A DNA stretch of 25,591 nt. Origin: Usnea hakonensis. Its lineage: Eukaryota; Ascomycota; Lecanoromycetes; Lecanorales; Parmeliaceae. The notes beneath the pieces are model-generated. The model saw nothing but the letters and a program-made list of their open reading frames with translations. It ran no database searches and was not told the origin of the DNA. Each line of letters starts with the position of its first letter. The first letter of the stretch is position 1. The stretch is from the NCBI GenBank assembly GCA_013423325.1, contig BLJB01000366.1, positions 1-25,591 of the forward strand, in the 5' to 3' direction. A program made the translations under genes and the position numbers. Below are positions 19,389 through 25,591 of the stretch, piece by piece.

Positions 19389-20445
19389 ATGAGCATCCAC
19401 TGTGCGATGTCTATATCAAGGATCCAAAGTGAAAGCTATAGACTGCTAGAGAACGAAAATGCGACTGGCAGCGAAGAGATCCTCTATGAGCCAAAGAAGT
19501 CCAATACCAGCCAAACAACACTTGGACGAATGAGCAGAAACGGTGTCACGATTCTGTTCATATTCTCTGCTGTGACAAATGTGCTCCTCGCCTCCATTTT
19601 CCTCGTTGCATTCGGCTTGCAATCAAGCTCGAAGAATTGTGAAACTCATCTGCGCTCTTATTTGGACGTCTCTCCATATGGTAAGGCATTTATGAAGATG
19701 AATACTTGAAGCTATCCGAGGCTCTGCTAACTTTGCGAAAGCTCAGTTGGCTCGACAACCTTCCTTCAGGTTCCCGTATTCGAGTGGTTATGGACCTAAA
19801 GAAGTCACAAACCATACTCTGGCTGATGAACGCTGGGAAGCCATTGACATTGACCCGGGCATTGTTGCTGTTCCGCTTGTTTGGGCAGAAGAGCACAATC
19901 TAGCCGAAACCCAGCCATTTCCTTGGGACCCCGACAAAAGACTTTATGTGATAAATGCCTTCCATAGCATTCACTGCCTGGTAAGCTTCTACCAGCGCTC
20001 TCCAGTCACAGTCGCTGACTATCATCCAAAGAAGATAATTCATCGCATCGTACACGATGCGCACCACGGGCGACCGCTCTCGCGCGAAATTGAGCACGTT
20101 ATGCACTGCATTGACCACATGCGTAAGGATGCCATGTGCAACGCGGACGACTTTCTCATACCTACACCGCCAAACCGGCAAGGCAATCCAGGTCCTCGGG
20201 GACAGTCCCGGATTTGCAAGAACTGGGATGCACTTGTTGGCTGGGCTGGAGAGCATGATGCTTGCTACCAGCACATTACGGATGATGAAGTGAGCTTCGC
20301 TAGGAATCATCATGAAATTGAAAGGTATATGAACTGCCCGCCGGATAGTCCGTATGCTTCCAGGATGCAGAGCTATCTAGATTCAAAGGGAGAGGACCTG
20401 CAGCTATTGGATAACAAGACGAGGCAGGGATTGGGATCGTCTTAA
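19389..20445 (+). CDS. UstYa/DUF3328 family oxidase-like protein
   Basis: Model: exons 19389-19680 and 19742-20445, with one 61-nt phase-1 intron (GTAAGG donor, GCTAAC branch, GAAAG acceptor), 331 residues. Seen: a short cytosolic N-terminus, one membrane helix at about 52-77, then a lumenal or extracellular domain. The two HxxHC motifs of the family are present: HSIHC at 172-176 and HVMHCIDHMRKDAMC starting at 216, with the following C.AD. Length is near the upper end for the family. Known: UstYa/Yb-type proteins catalyse oxidative cyclisation in ustiloxin-like RiPPs and act in several other fungal pathways; metal binding by the HxxHC motifs is presumed. Another in-frame ATG at 19407 could be the start. 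Its transporter neighbour shares the promoter. Confidence 0.88.
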
Positions 20446-20810
20446 CTCAATCTAGACGAGCTTTTCAAATGAGCAGCAAGTCGATAGTCCCTCTTACGAC
20501 GCTCGAAGATTGCGTATGCCCTATACCTTAGACGTTGCTAGGATATTGCGAAAAGCTCATGAAAGGCATTACAAAGTAGTCACGGACGGAAATGTAAGCT
20601 TATGCATAGAGACAATAAAGTGATGATAGTCTCTGGCAAGAACCGTAATATTATAATAACCATGTCTCCTATCGTTCGTTTCTCATCCTCTGAGTACCTG
20701 TTTGCTTTGCTAGGCATGAAACTCTCTCTCTGCGACACCCTTCCCACGCAGTCATTGACGCTCCATTGACTTTGTATTTGAGTGGGACGACGCCAGGCGG
20801 TGCGTATCGT
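20446..20810. other. intergenic, no supported gene
   Basis: About 365 bp between the UstYa stop and the stop of the candidate small secreted peptide (-). It probably holds both 3' UTRs. No repeat or ORF of interest was seen. Confidence 0.45.
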
Positions 20811-20987
20811 TCAGAGAGCCCGTTCAATGAATTCGGCAGCCTCGAATTCAGTGTCGGGGGTGAGACTCCTGAGATCGTGCTCGGCGGCAGAGACCTGCTT
20901 GGTCACCTCGCGAGCACTCATGGTGACAGGTATAGCGGCAGCATATCCGCCGAGCGCAAGCAGCAGCATGATGCGGCTGATATACAT
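20811..20987 (-). CDS. candidate small secreted peptide, 58 aa
   Basis: The ORF starts at the ATG at 20987; the reading frame is open further upstream, but an N-terminal signal peptide begins exactly at this Met (MYISRIMLLLALGGYAAA, likely cleaved near AAA-IP). The mature part is about 40 residues, acidic, with no Cys, no KR Kex2 pairs and no internal repeats, and it ends in FIERAL. It could be a small secreted protein, a hormone-like or RiPP-type precursor, or a chance ORF. Position near a UstYa gene makes the precursor idea worth testing, but the repeats and KR sites typical of ustiloxin-type precursors are missing. Confidence 0.35.
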   Translation of the reverse strand: MYISRIMLLLALGGYAAAIPVTMSAREVTKQVSAAEHDLRSLTPDTEFEAAEFIERAL

Positions 20988-21547
20988 GACTGACTTGGAT
21001 GACTGACTTTGTAAAGTTGATGCTTCTTGGCAAGGTAGACTGAAGTTATCAGCGAGAAACTGCATCTGAATCATGGGTGAATAACCTACTTTCTTCTCGG
21101 ATTTCGGGCTTGGATTTCTTATTTTACAAGCCTAGGAATGAAGAGGACCGTTGTTATAGCAATTTCTTCCACCAAAGATTACCATCGGCGTGATAGCGAT
21201 GACGATGCTGACGTGCCCGTACAAAAGGTACTTTAATGATCATAGCCAATCACAGTACTATTCGCTACCCTCGTCGCAGAAGAGTGGGATCAAGATGTCA
21301 AATTATGGTGAACCAAGCAGACGGGACACGGCCCGCATGCCTAGGGTCCACTTTTCTCTACACTCCTTACCTGGATGACGTGGCTGCCGTACTCCACCAA
21401 GCATCCCTCGCGCCTATAGGGGAACGGAACGATAAATAGTACAAGTACCTCCGTACCAAGTATATTACTGCGGACCCACAGTGAATGTACCCACCGCCGG
21501 TTGGGCGGCACGGCAACTCCGAATCCCCCACCCAGTCAGCTCCAAAC

Positions 21548-21630
21548 GAGGGTGGGTGACAAAAGTCTCTGCCTATTTCTCCGGCGCTTTTGCGGGGGGA
21601 AGTCGGCAGAGACTTTTGTCGCCCACCCTC
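21548..21630. repeat. 26-bp inverted repeat, MITE-like foldback
   Basis: Arms 21548-21573 (starts GAGGGTGGGTGACAAAAGTC) and 21605-21630 (ends GTCGCCCACCCTC) are reverse complements with a single mismatch (T versus C), around a 31-nt spacer. The total length is 83 bp with no ORF. A clear target-site duplication was not found, although CCAAA occurs close to both ends. Confidence 0.75.
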
Positions 21631-21661
21631 CTACCAAAGTTCTCTTACTAACATGTATACT

Positions 21662-21900
21662 CTACAAGCCCATTTCCAGACCCTCAAGGAAATCTAGGTC
21701 TAAGCCAAGGTCGGCATCATCTCCGACGCCTGCCTTCTGCTCTATCATCATGAAATATCCCTCACACCCTTTCGTCTTGACTGCAGGCTTCCGCTTGGTC
21801 GTCGCGAGTTGTGATCCGTCCCTCATACGCTTTCGTCTTCCTTATCTTTACTGCAGGCTTGCGCGTCTCACATCCTGCCCTACGCTTACCTCGGCATGGG
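21662..21900 (-). pseudogene. repetitive basic/acidic coding relic
   Basis: Read on the minus strand, two copies of a unit encode RKPAVK (TRKPAVKIRK near 21862, then KRKPAVKTKG near 21785), but in different frames. The second copy runs into GVGDDADLGLDLDFLEGLEM and a TAG at 21662-21664, which looks like a real protein end. On the plus strand the units appear as CCCTCA..C..CTTTCGTCTT followed by CTGCAGGCTT. A GAG|GTAAGCG donor and a GCCTGCAG acceptor lie upstream. It is probably the tail of a decayed or unrecognised multi-exon gene. Confidence 0.22.
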
Positions 21901-22413
21901 TGAATCAATACGGAAGGTCCCTTATCTGGACTCGACAGCGATCGACGCGCCAATAGCTGATCCAAGATTATGAGAAGTACAGTCAGACTGTCTCCGGGCG
22001 TAAACGGTAGACCTGAAGACTGAGGGTTGGCTTGATGACGACTGAATGCATCCGCTCCAGCCGCAAAACAGGCCTGAGAAATCCAAATACATAATTACCG
22101 AGAGCTTATCAAGGTGACCACACATTCGTGTCTGATAGAGTCAATGCATCCAGCTGCGAAAGCAACTGGACTTGCTTACATGCACCATGACCTATTTGCT
22201 GCATGGTAATGGGCACCATCTGCGGCGTCGATACGGTCGTAAGTCGTAGGATCATGTTTGTGGTGCGGCGCAGTCGCATCTCCTGGAATGTATTCTATTG
22301 ATTCCTCACGTTGAGCAGTAGTAATCTATCCCATACATGAAAGATACTTGGGGTGTTTCATTACAAAATTGAGCACATTCTTCTTACACTTATCAGAGGA
22401 CTTGCTATTGGAA

Positions 22414-23820
22414 ATGGCGACAGTGCAGCTACCTGCAGGCTTGACTATCTCGTGTAGTGTTGCCTTCATTCCTGCTTCCACGCTGTTGCTGGGCATGCGT
22501 TTCTACACGCGGCATGTGCAAAGAGCTCGTATAGGAATCGACGACTGGATCATGATTCCCGCTTTCGTAGGCTTCAAACTTTATACTGGGTGCTTTTTTC
22601 CATTGACCTCAACTAGGTTTTCCTATTAGGAATGCAAATCACCATGATCGTGGGTAAGTGACTGCCTTAGCTTCGACCTCTTCTGCTTGAGCTGAGCGCA
22701 ATTCCAGAGTTCTCCAAGAGAATGATAGCCTACCCTGATCCGAACTTTGCTCCGGGGAAAGCAGATGCGAGTACGAATTTGGTATGCTCAGGCAACTCAT
22801 TTTCTTGGACCCATGCTCAAGAATGTAGGCATTTTGGCCCTTCGAGCTGCAGCAGATCCCAGCATTGGGCTTGGTCAAGCTCAGCGTCGTTCTCTTCTAT
22901 CGGCGCATTTTCAATACAGGAGCAACATCCTGGCACCACTGGTCCACCGTCGTTATGCTTTCAGTGGTCACGGCTTGGAGCATCGCTTTCTTTTTAAGTT
23001 TCCTCTTCATCTGCAGAGGCACTCCAGCAGACTACTGGATCAGCGCCAAAACTGAGAAGGCTCATTGCGTAGCCACGCAGAAGCTCCATCTCGGATTCGC
23101 CATCTCAGACACAATCTTGGACTGCTTCATCATGATTATGGCCATCCCGATGGTTCGACGCACTCCTTGACATTTGCCGACGAGTATTTCGAGCTGACCG
23201 AAATAGATATGGAATCTCCACATGTCTAAAGCTCGGAAGTTTGCAGTCACTGGAGTATTTGGGCTCGGCTTAATGTGAGAGAAAGAATGTGTAGGACTAG
23301 GAAAGAGATATTAACATCTGGTAGAACCGTTGCCGCCTCCGTAACTCGAATGGTCGTTTTCGTTCAGGCAACAGCTCTCCGTTACGATCCATATCTCGAT
23401 TTTGAATGTGAGCATCTTCGCCTCTTATATCCCTACATGGCCCCATTCAAGTCGGAATTGAGCGTCATATGTCAGCGGGCTCTACTGACTGGCCTAGATC
23501 TGGATACCTCGGCAATGTATTGGAGTATGCTCGAGACTGGTCTTGGCTTCGTTGCGGCGAACCTCGTCGTTGTGTATGGCCTGTTGGCACATAGCAAATT
23601 GGTCTCATATCTTCGGAGTCTCGGCTCAATGCTGTTCTCCAAGTTCTCTCGGGTAGAGAGCCAAGAGGATAACTCATTCCAATCCCGGAGGGTTCATCAC
23701 CAAGGCTTGGATAGCGCCAACACTTTCGCTTATGGAGAATATGATGGACGCGATACTGAAGTACCCTTGGATGACTTTCATATTCCTGTGACGAAAGGCT
23801 TGAACAGTACGGTAGAATAA
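22414..23820 (+). CDS. seven-TM rhodopsin-domain protein (PTH11/SAT4-like)
   Basis: Model: seven exons, 22414-22566, 22617-22653, 22708-22781, 22853-23152, 23207-23274, 23325-23407 and 23498-23820 (introns of 50, 54, 71, 54, 50 and 90 nt), 345 residues. Seven hydrophobic helices fit the fungal rhodopsin-domain family. Motifs: RFYTRHVQRARIGIDDWIMI after TM1, LGLVKLSVVLFYRRIF at TM3 (hallmark KLS..(F/L)FYRRIF), WNLHMSKARKFAVTGVF before TM6, and an SAMYWSMLE.GLGFVAANL helix for TM7. The C-terminal tail (about 80 residues) is hydrophilic. Such proteins are plasma-membrane proteins, some proposed as GPCR-like sensors (PTH11 in Magnaporthe, known). The start is the first in-frame ATG. The last intron keeps the frame and has no stop, so a retained-intron form is possible. 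Ligand unknown. Confidence 0.8.
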
Positions 23821-24003
23821 TAGCATAATACTTGTTGGCATTGTCCGGGATTGTGTAACGTTCGGTCATCTTCAGCTAGGGGTCAACGTACCCCCAAAGT
23901 GAGAATTTTTCGCAGTCCCTCGAAAAGTTGGTCTACAGCTTTGCTCGTAGCGTCTGTTGTTTTGTAGCAAAATTTTCTCATTGCCATACTGCTATTGCGT
24001 GGC
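23821..24003. other. intergenic between convergent genes
   Basis: This 183-bp stretch separates the stop of the rhodopsin-domain gene (+) from the stop of the methyltransferase gene (-), with shared 3' UTR space. Nothing else was seen. Confidence 0.5.
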
Positions 24004-25055
24004 TCAAACTACTTTCCTCGCCACGGTCACCTCCAAGTTATGATCCAACCACACTCCGCTGCGCAATTCGACGTGCGCATTTTCAATTAGCGCTCGCAAT
24101 CGGGGGCCTTTTGAATCGGGCGAACTGTTATCCATGCTAACCCTACTAATTTCTTCATATGCTCCGAATTGAGTTTGGCAGAATGGTACGCAAATTTCTG
24201 AGGGGACACGATATCTATGGGTTTGGGGGTCCAGGAGGCCACTCTCAGCACAAGTTTTTGCCAGACGAGGTACCCATCTAGTAAAATTAATAAAGCCAAG
24301 GTTTACGAGACACAATTGGTGACCTACCTCCCAAATTCAAAAGCGTAGACTTCCTTGAGCAACTCTTCCATCACCGACTGGTTTAGTCCTGCCTTTGCCG
24401 TAGCGACGACGAGGCCCCTAAGGTCAATTTCCTGCCACTGAAGGTAACCTCCTGGTTCTGTTACAACACCTCCATCAGCTTTATGAACCACCACCCTCGT
24501 AGAACATCAGGAAAGCTCATACTCAACATCGCGATAAAGTTTCTAAGCGCAGGGACAGGATCGTCTCCAAGGCCTCCTTGGATCAAACGCACGTTTATAA
24601 CATCGTATTCTCCATTCAAGTCAGCCGGCAAATCTTGCAATACATCCAGTCTACGGACTGAGCAGGCTTTGGGCAACAGCTCGGCCGCTGGGCATTGTTC
24701 TAGGGATTTGTCGAATCCGTCAATCCTGAACGCTTGGCCAAGTGCGGTGTCGGCAATCCAGATACTGATGGATTGGATATTAGTGCTACTGCTTCAGGAC
24801 TGGGCTCTTAATCGGCGAACCCTGTGCCTGTCCCAATATCCGCGATTCTCAATTCTTTGTCTAGTGGTATTGGAATTCGTGGATGCAGATTGAAGCCGCA
24901 AGTATGCTTCCAGAGGTAATGTTGCGCGTTGAGCCTAGCTATGATCTAGTAACCGCCGGTTTAAGGTATGTTATAGGGAGGAATACGAACCTGCAGGAGG
25001 ATGCGGAGTTACGCATCAAGCGATAGCCGTCCGACTCATTGAAGTGGTTCATCAT
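24004..25055 (-). CDS. SAM-dependent methyltransferase, LaeA/UMTA-like
   Basis: Model, read on the minus strand: exons 25055-24991, 24934-24821, 24764-24523, 24457-24328 and 24277-24004 (introns of 56, 56, 65 and 50 nt), 274 residues. Seen: LNAQHYLWKHTCGFNLHP at 23-40, motif I IADIGTGTGIWIADTA at 52-67 (the SAM-binding loop), GFDKS at 76-80 (acidic residue after strand 2), YDVINVRLIQGGLG at 113-126, LKPGGYLQWQEID at 140-152 (motif typical of UMTA/LaeA-like enzymes), and a C-terminal strand VTVARK. All SAM-binding elements are intact across splice sites. Known: this family includes metabolite O/N-methyltransferases and LaeA, a global regulator of secondary metabolism; this protein lacks LaeA's longer N-terminus. 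Whether the substrate is a metabolite or a protein is unknown. Two adjacent ATGs (25055, 25052) can start it. Confidence 0.85.
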
Positions 25056-25591
25056 TCCCAGATTGTGTGGCGGGGTCAGCGAGGTACAGCTCAGCGGGGG
25101 TTTAGAGAATTCGGTGAGGGTTGAATTTCCTAGGTTCGGCAAGATTGAAATTCCCAGAGATCAAATTACCTTAAGTACTATAGATAATTATTATAACATC
25201 CTACCTAAGGTATCTGCGTACGAGATTAGCGGCAAAATTCGTGACGGAAGCCTCGGATGGTTGGATTTGGGGGCAGCTTTTAAACCTCAGCCAATGCTAA
25301 GAAAAATACCATTAGCGTGTAATACCGGTGGCTGAGCGCGTTAGATGGCCGCCACACGTAAATAAAGTGATATCACCATCGTGACTGCTCCACTCACTGT
25401 TATCGTCGCCGATTACCTCGCTGTCGCCTCTGGTAGAGCGGAGAGGGCCTCATTAGCCTGCCCACATGACTGCATGTCAGGGCGGAATTTGTATGGGAGA
25501 TCCAGCGGACTTCGCATGCTACTGGGGCGGTATATGCTGTCGCCTCCAGCGGAGCGGAGAGGCGGAGAACACTTCCATTCAGGCCATAACA
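25056..25591. other. upstream region of the methyltransferase gene, AT-rich then repeat-bearing
   Basis: 25060-25210 is AT-rich and contains a TACCTAAGGTA near-palindrome (about 25203). A 98-codon plus-strand ORF (25039-25335) overlaps exon 1 of the methyltransferase and shows no motif. From 25420 on there is a GC-richer part with a direct repeat. No gene is supported up to the window edge. Confidence 0.45.
25420..25563 (+). repeat. 27-bp direct repeat pair
   Basis: The unit GCTGTCGCCTC-N5-GAGCGGAGAGG occurs at about 25420-25446 and again at 25536-25562. Both 11-nt blocks are identical; only the central five bases differ (TGGTA versus CAGCG). The spacing between copies is 116 bp. Confidence 0.7.

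Larger units (their letters stand above)
20988..22413. other. long intergenic region with foldback and coding relic
   Basis: About 1.4 kb with no intact gene that I can support. It contains the 26-bp inverted repeat at 21548-21630 and a repetitive coding relic at about 21662-21900, both listed separately. The part from 22130 to 22413 should hold the promoter of the rhodopsin-domain gene. ORFs near 21190-21439 and 21922-22125 have no motifs. Confidence 0.4.

Noticed and set aside
22747..23055. Reading through the rhodopsin-domain gene in a second frame (residues such as VRIWYAQATHFLGPM)
   Set aside because: It looked like a frameshift in the GGGG run near 22755, but splicing 22782-22852 with a GTATGC donor and a GCTGCAG acceptor keeps one frame and gives the family motif at TM3, so no frameshift is needed.
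25039..25335. 98-codon plus-strand ORF
   Set aside because: Starts inside exon 1 of the methyltransferase on the other strand and carries no motif.

Overview
The window is from a filamentous ascomycete (Pezizomycotina, probably Eurotiomycetes; this is inference). Genes are split by short introns of about 50-90 nt with GT donors, CTRAC/CTAAC-like branch sites and AG acceptors. The recognisable families (FHA kinase with APSES/KilA-N modules, DUF3328/UstYa, LaeA/UMTA-like methyltransferase, PTH11/SAT4-type rhodopsin-domain protein, DUF7730, F-box) are typical of such fungi. I found no rRNA, tRNA or CRISPR array.

Left third (1-8.5 kb). A 5'-truncated HerA/FtsK-like P-loop ATPase gene (+) converges on a four-exon gene (-) for a protein of about 1222 residues. 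That protein has an FHA domain, a Ser/Thr kinase with its key motifs intact, and three KilA-N/APSES-like DNA-binding modules in its C-terminal half. A 525-bp promoter with three CCAAT boxes separates it from a divergent gene for a coiled-coil protein with an internal duplication and a basic tail. This pair is the most unusual part of the window.

Middle (8.5-12 kb). This belt is poor in genes and rich in relics: an F-box gene broken by in-frame stops, and a small piece of an AAA+ ATPase around its Walker B motif.

Centre (12-17 kb). A DUF7730/F-box-like gene (+) converges on a five-exon gene (-) resembling the C-terminal part of fungal proteins annotated as putative enterotoxins. No N-terminal catalytic part is present, and its 5' side abuts a C/G-tract inverted-repeat element that looks like a MITE. 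A single-exon DUF924 gene (-) follows.

Right (17-25.6 kb). An MFS monocarboxylate-transporter-like gene (-) and a UstYa-family gene (+) diverge from a 682-bp region that carries a perfect 14-bp inverted repeat ending in CCGG. Further right are a possible small secreted peptide (-), a 26-bp inverted-repeat foldback, a repetitive coding relic, a seven-TM rhodopsin-domain gene (+) and a convergent LaeA/UMTA-like methyltransferase gene (-). UstYa, transporter, methyltransferase and small peptide together hint at a small secondary-metabolite or RiPP-type locus, but no synthase backbone is visible and the link is inference.

Exon structures were derived by hand from splice signals, frame continuity and family motifs. 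They are models, not transcript evidence.
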